Shown one piece after another: positions 21,640 to 33,449 of a DNA stretch of 64,000 nucleotides; the first letter of the stretch is position 1, and each line of letters begins with the position of its first letter. The translations under genes were made by a program, and so were the position numbers. The stretch lies in contig NC_084462.1 of the NCBI RefSeq assembly GCF_027409185.1, positions 86,476,179 through 86,540,178 on the forward strand, in the 5' to 3' direction. This DNA is from Cynocephalus volans (taxonomy: Eukaryota; Chordata; Mammalia; Dermoptera; Cynocephalidae). Below the pieces are notes generated by a model. That model saw only the letters and a list, made by a program, of their open reading frames with translations, was not told where the DNA came from and did no database searches.

Positions 21640-21950
21640 TTCAAAATTATACATCGTCATAATTTAAAGAGTCAAATAGTTTAATAAGATCTCTTAGGAA
21701 AAACAACAGTTCCTAGTCTCCCTCCCTCCATTTCCCAGCCCCAGAGACAACTTCCTTTAATTGTTTTAACCGATTCTTTTAGTATTTGCCTCTGTATCCT
21801 TAAACAGAATGTTTGGGTTACTATTTCTTGATTTTTCTTTTTTTCTCCCCAGTTTGGAACATTATCAATTGTCTTTGCACCATGATAGGTGAGGATTTAC
21901 CTCTTTCATTTCCCCCAACCCCATACAGTATAATTATATCAAAACTTTGG
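21640..21950 (-). mobile_element. Probable old L1 3' end fragment
   Basis: AATTATACATCGTCATAATT...CCAGCCCCAGAGACAACTTC resembles antisense L1ME 3' UTR. Diverged, with poorly defined ends. Confidence 0.4.
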
Positions 21951-22132
21951 TTAAATCAATACAGTATTCATTATTTACATTATTGAAATCTTGTATGCTA
22001 TTCAGAGCTAAACTGTGTAATCAACTACAATTACTTTTTTCTTGCACTTTTTAAAAAATGCTTTTATTTAATTAGTTTTTGACTAGCTTTCTATAAACTT
22101 TTCAGGAATCTGTTCTTAAATTCTCTGCCAGG

Positions 22133-22307
22133 GGGCCGGCCCATGGCTCACTTGGGAGAGTGTGGTGCTGATAACACCAAGGCCACAGGTTTGGATCCCA
22201 TATAGGGATGGCCGGTTAGCTCACTTGGGAGAACATGTTGCTGACAACACCAAGTCAAGGGTTAAGACCCCCTTACTGGTCATCTTTTAAAAGAAAGAAA
22301 AAAAAAA
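22133..22307 (+). mobile_element. CYN-like dimeric SINE with target-site duplication
   Basis: GGGCCGGCCCATGGCTCACT first monomer, ATATAGGGATGGCCGGTTAG linker, second monomer to CCCCTTACTGGTCATC and A-rich tail. AAATTCTCTGCCAG (22118-22131) and AAATTCTCTGTCAG (22305-22318) flank it. Confidence 0.92.
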
Positions 22308-22693
22308 TTCTCTGTCAGTGTTTAAATCTCTTAAGACATTGATTTACCATCAGGTATTTTAAAAATTTCATCTTCCTGAAGACTGCCTCCCAGAGCCTTC
22401 TGATCTGCTCAAATCTGGACTGACTGCCCTCTGTGTCTGGCACACAGCTGTCATCCTGCAGCATGCCTTTAGTATCACTGTCCAGGGATGCCCGCTGCTT
22501 TTCTCCTGTGTGAGATCTGTTTCCATCCCTGGCTTTTTTCTTGGTTCACTCCCTCATTTTGACAGAACACATCCTCCAGTAGTTTCCTGAGAAAGAGTAG
22601 GGAAGATGCAAATATTGGAAGCCTTGCATGTCTGAAATGTCTTTATTCTACCTGCACAGTTTATTAATACTTTAATAAAATTTTACATCATAA

Positions 22694-22793
22694 GGGCCAG
22701 CCTGCGGCTCACTTGGGAGAGGGTGGTGCTGACAGCACCAAGTCAAGGGTTAAGATCCCCTTATCGGTCATCTTTAAAAAAAAAAAAAAAAAA
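22694..22793 (+). mobile_element. Chimeric CYN-like monomer (head of monomer 1, tail of monomer 2)
   Basis: It begins GGGCCAGCCTGCGGCTCACT like the first half of a dimer. It then passes at GGTGCTGACAGCACC directly into AAGTCAAGGGTTAAGATCCC, the second-half body and tail. Flanks TTTTACATCAT (22681-22691) and TTCTACATCAT after the A-run show that it inserted in this form. The same architecture occurs at 60571-60654. Confidence 0.85.
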
Positions 22794-22799
22794 TTCTAC

Positions 22800-23480
22800 A
22801 TCATACATTATCTTCCTTCAGAATTTTGAAGGCATTTCTCCATTTTCTTCTAGTTTAATGTGTTAAAGACATTTTTCTATGTTCTTTCAGCTTCCAAGTA
22901 TTGATTCTGGATCCTATTTTTTGTGATCTGTTTTGTTTTTCTCTGGAAGCCTGTAGGATCCTCTCTTCGACCCCAAGGTTATGAAATTTCTTGATAACAT
23001 GTGGGTATATTTTCATCCATTGTGCTTGGCACTAGGTGAAGACTTTCAATCTGGAAACTCGTGTCTTTCCATTCTGGGAGATTTCTTGGTTCATTATGTT
23101 GATTTTTGTCTTATCACTTTTCTGTTCTCTTTCTATGACTCTTACTATTTGGATATTGAGCTTCCTTGGTGCCATCTAATTTTCTTATCCTTTTTCTGCT
23201 ATTTTCCATTTCTTGGTTTTAGCTTGTTTTGGTTTGGTTTTGGCTGTATTTCATCAAGTTTATCTTCCAATCCTCCTTTTGAATTTCTTACTTCTTCTTC
23301 ATATTCTTAATTTCCTAGAGGTCTTTTTTGTTCCCTGAATATTCCTTTCTCATAGCATATGCCTTTTGTGTCTTTTTGTGTCACGGATGCATAATCTTTT
23401 CTCTTTCGGGGGATATTAAATATCTTTCTTGCAATCTTCATTTATTCCTATTTCTCCCCCCACCCCTTGTTATGTCGTTT
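22800..23480. other. Pyrimidine-rich, possible old L1 antisense
   Basis: T-rich sequence with phrases such as TTCTCCATTTTCTTCTAG. An old antisense L1 or other LINE is likely but not assignable. ORFs here are composition artefacts. Confidence 0.35.
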
Positions 23481-23491
23481 ACAAATTTTTC

Positions 23492-23604
23492 TGGGGCTGG
23501 ACAGTTAGCTCCATGGGTTAGAGTGCAGTGCTAATAACACCAAGGTCAAGGTTTCAGATCCTCCTGCCGGCCAGCTCCCCCAAATTAATTAATTAATAAA
23601 TAAA
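23492..23604 (+). mobile_element. CYN-like SINE monomer
   Basis: TGGGGCTGGACAGTTAGCTC, CTAATAACACC anticodon arm, GTTTCAGATCCTCC B-box derivative and CCGGCCAGC, ending in an (AATT)/(AATA) simple tail. Confidence 0.82.
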
Positions 23605-24361
23605 ATATTCTTATGCTTTTTTCCATAGTAGAGGCGGGGGATTTTTGGTAATGTCAGATTATCGGTCTATATCTAAGAGCAAGGGGCTGAAAATAAAATA
23701 CTGATTAAAGCTTTGAGGGTGCTTATCAACATGCTTCACTGCAGGGTGATCTAGCTGGGCTATATGTTGGGGAACCTCCTAAGTTGTTATCCCAAGATCC
23801 TCCTTGGGAGGGTCAGACTCTCCAATGCAGACCTTTCCAATCTATGAAAATCAGTGATCAAAACAAAGATCTTTGACCTCACAAAGCCTACGGTTCTAAG
23901 AGAAGACAGATGATAAACAAACATAATTAGTAAATGTATGGTATATTAGAAGGCAATGTGTGCTGTGGGGGAAGAAAGGAAAAACTAGAACAGAGCAAGG
24001 GGGATGAAGAGTAGGTGGGGGGTGATTGTCCTCAATGAAAAGATGGCGAACACTTGAAAGGAGTTAGCCAAGCAGCTGTCTGGGAGAATAGCATTCCAGG
24101 CAGGCAGAAGAAATGGAACGAATGCCTTGAGAAAGAAACACGCATGGTGTGTTGAGAAATAGTATAAAGGCCCGGGTGGTTGGGGGAGAAGGAGCCAGGG
24201 GTACATAGCAGGAGCTGAGGGGAGACAGCTCAAGGGGTGTGCAGGGTGCAGATAACGTGTGGCCTTCTGGGCTGTCGTGAGGACTTTGCCTCTCACTGGA
24301 GAGATGGGAGCTAATGCAGGGTTTGGAGCAGAGCAGTCACATTATATAATTGACATTTCTT
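23605..24361. repeat. Ancient repeat, L2-like family
   Basis: TGATAAACAAACATAATTAG...TAGAAGGCAATGTGTGCTGT...GAATAGCATTCCAGGCAGGC belongs to the same ancient family as 34570-34770, 36060-36360, 42545-42720, 45645-46300 and 63090-63990 by shared phrases. I call it L2-like with reservation. Confidence 0.45.
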
Positions 24362-24758
24362 TTATTTATTTAAATTTATTAATTTTTTTCTTACATTCTA
24401 AGATGTTGCAGAGAAGTTGGGAGGGAGGGGGAAGGGGGAGAAAAATAGGGTGAGAGGAGGATGGAGGTGGGGCATGGTCAAGGCCCCTGGCACCCCCTCA
24501 TTCCTTCAGGGGAGACCAGAGGGTTTCTAGTGGTGGCTTGGCCATTGCTGGGCTGGATGCAAATGTCAGGGGGTTGTGGCTGAAGCCCTAGGCCCCAGCG
24601 ATCCTGGCTTAGGAGTCCGGGATGTTTCCGGCGATGGCTCAGTGGTCATCACTGGGCTTGGTGTGGACATTGTGGGGGGAGTGGCTGAGGCCCTTGGCCC
24701 CCAACTGCCCTGGCTCAGGAGCATAGGGCGCTTCCAACAGTGGCTTAGTGGTCATATG
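24362..24758 (-). mobile_element. Composite retroposon, copy 3: 5'-truncated, antisense
   Basis: Minus-strand reading gives VNTR units (AGCCCAGTGATGACC..., CTCAGCCAC...CCCCC) and then the same 3' end as the other copies: CTCTGCAACATCTTAGAATG, TAAGAAAAAAATTAATAAAT. Only about 2.5 VNTR units remain and the L1-like head is absent, as for L1-style 5' truncation. An imperfect ACATTTC repeat on both flanks (about 24352 and 24763) may be the duplication. Confidence 0.8.
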
Positions 24759-24782
24759 ACTTACATTTCAACAGTACTGTAC

Positions 24783-24945
24783 TTTTTTTTAAAGATGACC
24801 GGTAAGGGGATCTTAACCCTTGACTTGGTGTTGTCAGCACCACGCTCTCCCAAGTGAGCAAACCGGCCATCCCTATATAGGATCCAAACCCGTGGCCTTG
24901 GTGTTATCTGCACCACACTCTCCCGAGTGAGCCACGGGCTGGCCC
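24783..24945 (-). mobile_element. CYN-like dimeric SINE, antisense
   Basis: T-run, AAGATGACCGGTAAGGGGAT, TTAACCCTTGACTTGGTGTT, ATCCCTATATAGGATCC linker and GAGCCACGGGCTGGCCC end. TACTGTACTTT / TATTGTACTTT flank it. It landed about 25 bases from copy 3 of the composite retroposon. Confidence 0.92.
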
Positions 24946-26511
24946 TAACCGTATTGTACTTTGAGAATTGGTGGTGGTGGGCAAGAGCAGAAATAGACTA
25001 GTGAGGAGGCTGTGGTAATAATGCCGGTAAGAAAGAGCGTGACTTTGACGACAGCAATAACAAGTAATCAAATTCTAGATATGTTTTGAGGTTGAAAGCG
25101 ATAGGATTTTCTGATGACTAAGAGACAGAGTTAAAATGACAACAAGGTTTTTGGCCAGGGCAGCTGGAGGAAAGGAGTTGCCATTATGAGATGGAAAACA
25201 CTAGGGAAAGGGCAGTTTGGGGTGGGGAGAGGATATCAGAAGGTCAGTTTTGGATTAACATGAAAGATTTATGGTTTGGAGGACCATCTCAGGCTGATGA
25301 CAAACTGAGGAAGCGAGGGTAGTAACTGGGAGACTTGTCGGGAGGCAATGCTAATGCAAGGGCACTTCAGCAAGTTCGTGTAAAAACAGAACTAAGAGAT
25401 AATACAAATCTTTCCATGAACTTTTTGAGTACCCTCATAGATTAGAGAATAGAGGAGGATCCAGCAAAGAAGGCTGAGAAGGAACAGCCAGTGAGAGGAA
25501 AACCAAGAGCACAGGGCCCTTGGGAGCCAAAGGAAGACAGTAGCCCTCACCATTCATTCCACCATGGCCGGTTGCACTGTTTAGGTTCTGTAAATTACAA
25601 TTGCACTTTCCCGAACCTGTCTATCTGTATATATAGGCTGACTCTTTCACTGTTGATGAACTTATATTGGATTCATCATTGGAACAGTCTCAGATATTTG
25701 TTTTATACTCCATTGAAATTAAACTTGTACTTAAAATGCAGACATAGATCTTAATCAATGCAGTTTTTTCTCCTGATATACATTGACTGATTCCCTTAAT
25801 TGCCTGCCAAGTTGTGTTTGCCCTCTTAGTTCACCACTATTGTGTGTCTTAAGCAGATAACTTCCTATAAGCCCCTATTCTTCCTTATCACAGTGTTTGT
25901 CACAATTTAATTGTCAGTAAGTCCACACCCCCATTCAACACACAGATACATATTAAGAATTTGGTGATAGTAGGAACTGAGAAAGGGAAGGCCACGGCTA
26001 GAGACAGCCTCAGACCTACATCTTCCCAGAAAACCAAACGCCAAAGAAAATACCCCTCAGCATGGAAAAGTAAAGATTTTTAGAGAAGGTCTCTGATTGG
26101 CCTTATTTGTTACTGTGGCCAAAGAGATGTGGCAATATGATTGGTCAGGACAGGATCACGTGCTTACCTTTTGACCAGGGGTGGGAAATACTGTGTTGGC
26201 AGGCCCTTCGCGTCCACAAAATGTTGTCAGAGGATTCCTCAGGAGAAAGAGGCAATGTTACTAGAAGTAGATAAAGAATGCTGGCATTCCAAACCAGTAG
26301 ACATACACCAGCAGAGTCTCATTCATTTATGCAACAAAGGTCCATAGAAATCCTATAGGGGCCAGATGAGGTATCAGGAATGTTTATGTATGGTTTTTTG
26401 TAAGGCACAAACAGTGCCAGCATAGCATGGTCACTTCTTCCTTCTCCTTGCCTTAAATATGGACTCATATGAATAAATATGTAACAGTAACAGTTATGGA
26501 ATATGAATATG
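24946..26511. other. Intergenic; one mariner MITE, otherwise unassigned
   Basis: Contains the MITE at 25360-25437. No supportable gene. The remainder is unassigned. Confidence 0.4.
25360..25437. mobile_element. Mariner-type MITE (~78 bp)
   Basis: GGGCACTTCAGCAAGTTCGTG and its inverted partner CCATGAACTTTTTGAGTACCC form the terminal repeats of a hairpin-like element. The same ends occur at 42295-42370 and 59546-59619. It resembles HSMAR2-derived MITEs as I know them. Confidence 0.75.
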
Positions 26512-26516
26512 AATAT

Positions 26517-26946
26517 TGTATTAGTCAGTTTTTGTTGCTTATCAAAGTACACTGAACTGGCCGATTTATAACGAAAATGAAATTTATTGCTTCTAGTTTC
26601 TGAGGCTGGGAAGTCCAAAGTCCATCTGGTGGTGGCAACAGTGACCCAGGGGTCTCACATTGCAAGATGGTGGAAGCAGAGAGAGCAGAGCAGAGAGAGC
26701 AAGACAGACTCTCCTCTTCTTTTAAAGCCCTCAGAACCACGCCCCTGACCACCATTTTCAAATCCATTCACTAGGGCATGGTCTTATAATCCAATCACCT
26801 CTTCAAGGCTCTACTTTTCAATTACCATTATAGGATTTCCCAACCTTTTAACAGTCACAGTGGGGGCCAACTTTCTAATACATAAAACTTGAGGGACACA
26901 ATTCAAGCTTCAGTGAGTTTGGGGGAACATAATTAAATCCACAACA
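26517..26946 (-). mobile_element. ERVL-MaLR-like solo LTR, antisense, with 5-bp duplication
   Basis: TGTATTAGTCAGTTTTTGTT...AATCCACAACA, 430 bp, with the MaLR-like antisense layout (TTTCTGAGGCTGGGAAGTCC, CAGAACCACGCCCCTGACC, GGCTCTACTTTTCAATTACC). AATAT flanks it exactly at 26512-26516 and 26947-26951. Confidence 0.8.
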
Positions 26947-26951
26947 AATAT

Positions 26952-28974
26952 GTAATGGTAACAGTCTTGAACCCACAAGGGAAAGACAAAATAATCACAG
27001 ATATTACCTGATGTTTTTTTAGCCACTGAACTAACACAAGAAACTGTGTGTCTCCTGAATTTTTGTTACATGAGAAAAATGAATCTTCCTTTTTTTAAAG
27101 CCTCTGTTGATTTTTTATTTAATCAAAAGATTGATTTTTTTGTTGTTGTTGTTACTTCCAGCCAAATATATTCCTAGCTGATACATTTTTGCTGCCATTA
27201 GTTGCCTGATAAATGTTTGGCTGAATTCTATTTAAGGGGTGAGAGATTTGATCTCATGGATGTCATATGTGAAATCATGTCTTCTCTGAGGGACAAAAAG
27301 TAAGGAGGTAAAGGAGAGCACCCAGGTCCCTGTAGGAGACTTCAGAATATCTGCAGAAGAGGGTTAGGGGGACCAAGAGGAACTTTTCTTCAAAGTGTGC
27401 AGAGAAAGATACCAGAGGAGCTTGGGGAGAAGAAGATAGCAGTGTCATGGCAGTGAAAGAGCACGTGAAACCTCACCACACACAAAGCCACGGGTTTTTT
27501 TTTGCATGCTTAGAGAGTTATATAGTATTTGGACAAGAGGTGGCATTTTTTAAAGCAGCAAGATAGGAAAAAGACCTAAGGGGTCTGAGAGAGGAACACC
27601 TGATTTTATCAAAAGTACAGTCATATCTGTTTCAGCTTGTCCCGTTACGTATGTTGAACCAAAATAACAATCTCCCCATAATCTGTGCTCCCAGGGCAGA
27701 CCAGCCTGGAATGAACATTTTAACAGGGAGCAAAAGAATGCCTAAAAAATAAAGCTCATTTTATTCTAAAAACCAGACATCAAAGCTTCTAGAAGCAAAT
27801 GCATTTCAGCATGACTGTAATTGTGTTTTCATCACTTGAAACATCAAGCAGCTAAAGCAAGAGTAAATTTTATTCAAAAGATATGTATTCGGCACGAATC
27901 ACACAGCCAGAAAAGGTCCACTTTAGCTAAGAAATTGGTTTCCTGCTGAGAAAGTTCAGATAAAGGGACTGGGGCCATCACCCACCCACAGAATTCTTGT
28001 GTCCTGTGTAGCTTTAGGAACTGGAGTTTCCCCTACTGGAGACAGACCAGCTATTCAATGGGAAATGACTGTTTCTCAGAAGTCAGTCATCAGAAGAGAG
28101 AAGTTGGGTTTGACAGCTGTGCCCATGGTCTTTACCACAGCTATTTATATTTTTAAAGCTGCTTTCCAGTAACTGAGCAATCCTCAAGGTTGGCAATTAC
28201 CCCAGGAGACCTGTGACCACAGAGACCTTCTGCTAAGGCCCAGGGCCTGCTCCACACAGAGCTAATAGGTAGGGGGTGGACTGTATAAAAACAGGGGGGC
28301 CAAAAGATAGCAGATGGCATGGTAGTGAGGGAGGGCACCCTGTGGGCTAACTGCAACTGGTGACTGGTACAGGTGAGCCCCAGCCTGGGACATGCTAGCA
28401 TCAATGCTGCCTGATGAGGGACGCTTGGATACAGCCCTGTTCTCCCAGCATAGCCTGCTGGGGGGCACTGAAGAGAGGAGAGCAGGCGCTCAGACAGAAA
28501 TTCCTCATAACTGGCTCCTCTCTTCCTCCCTAGGCTGCTGCTGCAGGGACAGGGAGCCCCGGATACGCAGTGGCAGGAAGGTTGCCTTTGCCTCTAGACT
28601 CATAGAACTGGTCTTCTGGGGACCCAGTGTGCTTGGTTTGCCCCCTTTCTGCTCCCAGGTGAGAGAAGAAGGGAGCACAGAGGTGCAAGCATCCCACAGT
28701 TGCCGGTGTGGTTTCTCTGGCTTATCTTTTGAATAGAATCTAAATTCTCTCTCAACCTTAGCTCTTTACCCATTGAAGCTAGAGTTTTCAATGACTTATT
28801 CATTTATATTTATGTACAGGCGGGTCCCTGCAATTTTTTACAATTCCATCCTCTTTATACTCAAACTTTTCAAACTCCCAATCTATATAACAATTTGTCT
28901 TAAAAACATATTTAAAACTATAGAATGAATAAGTAACTAATGATACTCAACTCCATGTAGCCATCTAAAATTGT
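26952..28974. other. Intergenic, nothing recognised
   Basis: About 2 kb with no assignable repeat or gene. The slightly GC-richer stretch 28200-28700 contains ORFs up to 114 codons but no recognisable domain, splice pattern or conservation cue. Confidence 0.4.
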
Positions 28975-29170
28975 CATTATGATTCTACACTCCTGCTGGA
29001 GGGTATGGAAGTTGGTACAACTATTTTTAATTTTATTATTTTTATATTTTTATTATGGAAAATTTCAAAAATACACATTTATAAAAAAATACCACGATGA
29101 ATCCTCATGTACTCATCATCCAGCTTAAACAATTATCAACTTAGGGCCAATCCTGTTTCATCTACACCCT
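28975..29170 (-). mobile_element. Old L1 3' fragment, antisense
   Basis: TTATTATGGAAAATTTCAAA...CTCATGTACTCATCATCCAG...GGCCAATCCTGTTTCATCTA is a recognisable antisense L1ME 3' phrase order. Confidence 0.55.
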
Positions 29171-29689
29171 CATTCCCCATCTCCTCATATGAGCAAATCC
29201 CAGCCTCTCCGTGCAAGCGCCATCCTCGGACATGAACATGATGCTCTTCAGTAGCCCCCTTGCTTTCTGGTATGACAAGATGTCCCAGGTTCATCACGTA
29301 CCTTCGCTGCCTTGGACTGGAAGCAGCCATTTCCTTTAAATGGGAAATAGTATTTAGAGACCACAGTCTGGGTTCTCAAGATGCTTTTGTTCCTGAGCTG
29401 TCACTCTAAGTTACACTGCCCACTCTGGAGTTCTTCTCAGGCTCTCCTGTACATTTGGACTCACACAACTGCAATAGGCCACACGTGGCATTGACTTCGT
29501 TTAGAGTAAGGACACAAGGACAGGAAACAGCACACCGGCTCACCAGCCAGCCGAACCTAACGGTGGCAGGCATTTCTCTAGCGCCCTGTAACAAAAATAG
29601 GGCTGCCAGATACAATACAGGATGCCCAGTTAAACTGGAATTTCAGATAAACAACACATTAAAGCCTCGTATCCCAATTAGGACCTGGT

Positions 29690-30082
29690 ATCTCTAGCAA
29701 TAGTTTCATGGGAATAGCTTCCATGTCCTCTGCCATTCACAGCAACATGGATGAGCTTGAAGAAAATTATGTTAGGTGAAACAAGCCAGGCACAGAGGGA
29801 AAAATACCACGTCCTCACTCTTAAGTGGGAACCAAGAGGGAAAGAAGGAAAGAAAGACAGACCACAGTGGTGCGTTAGACTTGCAGAGGGAGAGAGCAGA
29901 CCTAGGGTTGCTGGTGGGAGCGGGGAGCGAGAGGTTGGGATTAATTGGGTGGAAGACATGGGGAATAATCACAATTTGTGGTAATGGGCACGCTGATAGT
30001 ATGGATTTGACCATCACATCTTGGGCACAGGTAGTGACAGTCAGCTTTGCGCCCCATGAATATGCATAATCAACTAAAAAAA
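29690..30082 (+). mobile_element. 5'-truncated L1 3' end
   Basis: Sense: CAGCAACATGGATGAGCTTG, AAACAAGCCAGGCACAGAGG, TCCTCACTCTTAAGTGGGAA (end of ORF2 and start of 3' UTR), then AATATGCATAATCAACTAAA and an A-run. A younger L1 than the neighbours, judging by readability. It carries no complete ORF. Confidence 0.8.
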
Positions 30083-30686
30083 AAAAGAGCATGCCCACTT
30101 TGAAGAGTCATAACACTCAGAACTCCAAAGCCATTGCTTCCCACCAGATAATTCATTCACTGTCTTCATGGCCCAGATGCAGTAGGTCACTTTCAACACA
30201 GCAGTGTTGCCTAGTAACACAGTTGACATTCCACCTTTATCAGGCTTCCAGGAGAACAGAGCTACAAAGTAAACTCCATAGAGAATGAGAAATGAGGTTT
30301 CCCTTTGCATATGTAGGCCTTTTCAGTGGTCAGAGCTAGGAAAACAGAGATATAGAGAGGATAAATATAGACATTAATAAACATAGATATGACATTATGT
30401 TGATACTTCGCATTCCAATTCAGGATTATAAGGTTTTTATTTAACTTTATTGATATTCATCTCTACCTCCTTTCTGCCATCCTAAAAATATCACTGCTCA
30501 ACGCACAAACACTCATTTGCATTTTTGCATAATGTATATGCAACAGTGTCAAGAATATCACTGCTATCGCTAACAATATGGATACTAAAAACAGTTTAGG
30601 ATATTTCTGCAGTTCTTTTTGTCCTTAGAGTACATCCCACTAGGTTTATATAGTCAAGTAACTCTGTTTTAAAGTCACTAGGAACA
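30083..30686. other. Intergenic, nothing recognised
   Basis: No supportable gene or repeat. Confidence 0.4.
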
Positions 30687-30853
30687 GGGCCAGCCCGTGG
30701 CTCACTTGGGAGAGTGTGGTGCTGATAACACCAAGGCCACGGGTTCGGATCCCTATATAGGGATGGCCGGTTAGCTCACTTGGGAGAGTGTGGTACTGAC
30801 AACACCAAGTCAAGGGTTAAGATCCCCTTACCGGTCATCTTAAAAAAAAAAAA
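30687..30853 (+). mobile_element. CYN-like dimeric SINE with perfect duplication
   Basis: GGGCCAGCCCGTGGCTCACT...CTATATAGGGATGGCCGGTT...TTAAGATCCCCTTACCGGTC plus A-run. AAAGTCACTAGGAA at 30671-30684 and 30851-30864 is identical on both sides, so this is one of the youngest SINEs here and a good reference copy. Confidence 0.95.
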
Positions 30854-30919
30854 GTCACTAGGAAGAGTTTTATATAGTTATGCCTCAAACCTGATATACA
30901 GTCCCATTTGCTTTTAACT

Positions 30920-32210
30920 GTTTACGAATTCATTTTTTTAATTTGTTTTTTAATTATACAAACATTTTCATGGTTCCAGAGCCAAATCTAGAAAGTCTGT
31001 TCAGAGAATTCTAGCTTCTGTTCCTGACCCTTCAACCCTATCCCTCTCTCTCCTTATAGGTAAAAATTTATTTTTATTCTATGGTTTATCCTTCTATTGT
31101 AATTTTTTACTATAGTTTTAGTCCCCTTACTTAGGAAAGCAGTAGTCACTACCTTGCTTTTCTTTCAGATCCAATTTTTTAGTATAATAGCTTTATTGAG
31201 ATGCAATTCACATACTGTACAACTGACCATTTAGTGTACATGTATATGACTCCATTTTTAGTATATTCAGAGAGTTGTACACCCATCACCACAATCAATT
31301 TTAGAATATTTTCATTATTCCAGAAAGGAACCGTGTACCCATTGGCAGTCGTCCCCATTTTTCCCAATACCCCCACCCCAACCCTAAGCAACCACTAATC
31401 TATTTCCCTCTCTATGGAGTTGCCTACTGTGGTCATTTCATATAAATGGAACCATATAATACATGGCCCTTTGTGTCTGGCTTCTTTCACTTAGCATAAT
31501 GTTTTCAAGGTTCACCCATGTTGTAGCATGTTTCTTTTTATTGCCAAGTGATACTCTATTGTATGGATATACCGTATTTTATCTATTCTACCTTGTTTTT
31601 CCACTTAATGTATTTTGTAGATTACTCAGTATTATTTATCATTAGTACACTCCAGTGTAGATTTGCCATAGTTTTCTCTTTTTTAAGTTTTATTTCATTT
31701 TTAATTGACAAATAATAATTGTACATATTTATAAGGTACAATGCAATGTTTTGATACATGTGTACATTGGGAATGACTAAATCAGGCTATTTAGCATATC
31801 CATCACCTAAAATTTCTATCATTTCTTTGTGGTGAGAACATTTAAAATCTTTTTTAGTTATTTTGAAATATACGCTAGATTATTATGAACTACAGTCACC
31901 TTGCCGTACAGTAGTTCACCAGAACCTATTCCTCCTATCTAACAAAACTCCATAGCTGTTGACCAGCATCTCCCCTTTCCACCCCCCACCACACCCCATC
32001 GTCAGCCTCTAGTAACCACCATTCTACTCTCTACTTCTATGAGTGAGACTTTTTTAGATCCCACATGTAAGTAAGATCATGTGGTATTTGTCCCTCCATG
32101 CCTTTGCCATAGTTTATCTAACTAGTCCCCTGTTAATAGGTGTTTGGATTATTTCTAGTCTTGCACTCTTACAAATAGTAGATGCAAGAAAAAGCCTTTT
32201 GTGTACATCT
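30920..32210 (-). mobile_element. Old antisense L1 3' sequence, at least two elements
   Basis: 31170-31660 (ATAGCTTTATTGAGATGCAA...CACCCATCACCACAATCAAT) and 31670-32110 (TTGACAAATAATAATTGTAC...GACCAGCATCTCCCCTTTCC) are two L1 3' UTR types in antisense. 30920-31160 and 32080-32210 look like further L1ME pieces. No ORF survives. Confidence 0.7.
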
Positions 32211-33449
32211 TGGGGCAATTGGGAGCTGACTCGTGCCTTGCTCTGTCCTTAGGTTTTCTCAACTGTACAATGGATGTGTTGGATTCGGTAACTGTTAAGG
32301 AGCCTTTTAGATTCAAAGATCTCTGATTGATCCAGGGAGAGTGAAATTAGCACTCTCTGGGTTCCGGGGGCACAATGGTGGCTGACTCCCTCGCTATAGC
32401 CAACTCTGAACAAGTAGTCTTTGCTCGTTCTCATTTAGGTGGTCTTTGCTTATTTCCACAGAATCAGTGGAGGTACTTCTGTACTGGGGGAGCCTTTGAG
32501 AGTAAGAGTGAGGAACCGCTCTCGGGCCCAAAGCCCTTCCCCTCATTAGGAGTACATGCTTGCTTTTGTGGAAATCTCCAAAGGCCTATGGGACATGAGT
32601 GGAAATTCCCACTGTTTTCTTTTACTGAAAGCTCAGACTTAGAATGTGGTGTTTCCTGGGACCTCACCCACTGAGCTCAGGAAAGGCAAGCTCTGCTGTT
32701 CTCTATCAGAGAGCAGGGCAGATGCCAGGGGCGGGATGCTGGAAGGTGGCAAGGGGCATCTCCCAGGGCAGCAGAGGTGGGACATGTGACAATCTCACAG
32801 GCACTTCTCAATGAGATGCATGTTCCCATGTTCCAACTGATGGATTCAGTGAAGTGGGAACCTGACCGTAGCTCGGATCTCTGAGCCCCTGGGATTATCC
32901 CTGAGATTTTCCCCTCAGATGCCCACAAGGCCAGGCAAAAAAGTAAGTAAGTGAAGGGGCCAGGGAACACGTGACCCACCTAAAGGTGAGTCCCCACTGA
33001 TTTTTGCCAAGAAACACCCTATGTAGCTAGAAGTTGGAAATCTGAATTTTTGTGTGAAGCTTTCTGATTTTTTTTCAAGTTTGGCAAACTTGTTTGGCAG
33101 CTGTATTCAAGCCTCTCTATAAAAATAGAAAATTCAGAGAACTGGCTTAACTGAGGATTTGACTCAGGAAATCCATGAGGGTGTGTCCAGGCTTATGGCT
33201 CCTGCCACAACCAGAGCCATACCAGTGGCATCGGGAAGCCAGCTTCTCCGTCCTCCCACTCTCCACCTCTTAGTCCCCAACAGCTCAAGGGGACATTCCT
33301 AGAGCTACAGCCTAGCATCATTTCACCTTTGCTTCCTCACCTTTAAAACAGGGAGAAAAAGTCACTGACAGTGGTGGTGAGCTATAATCTGCAAAGTGCA
33401 GCGCAAATGGAAGCGTCATGAAGTCTGAGCACGTTCAAGACCACACATT
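32211..33449. other. Intergenic, MIR traces
   Basis: MIR-like words occur at 32235-32330 (CTTAGGTTTTCTCAACTGTA) and 33320-33400. The remainder is unassigned. No supportable gene. Confidence 0.4.

Noticed and set aside
28392-28736. 114-codon ORF in GC-moderate DNA as a possible new gene
   Set aside because: No domain, no splice or promoter evidence, and overlapping ORFs of similar length on the other strand.
29672-30098. Overlapping ORFs of about 93-108 codons
   Set aside because: Lie in an L1 3' end. The sense frame is only the truncated end of ORF2 and UTR.
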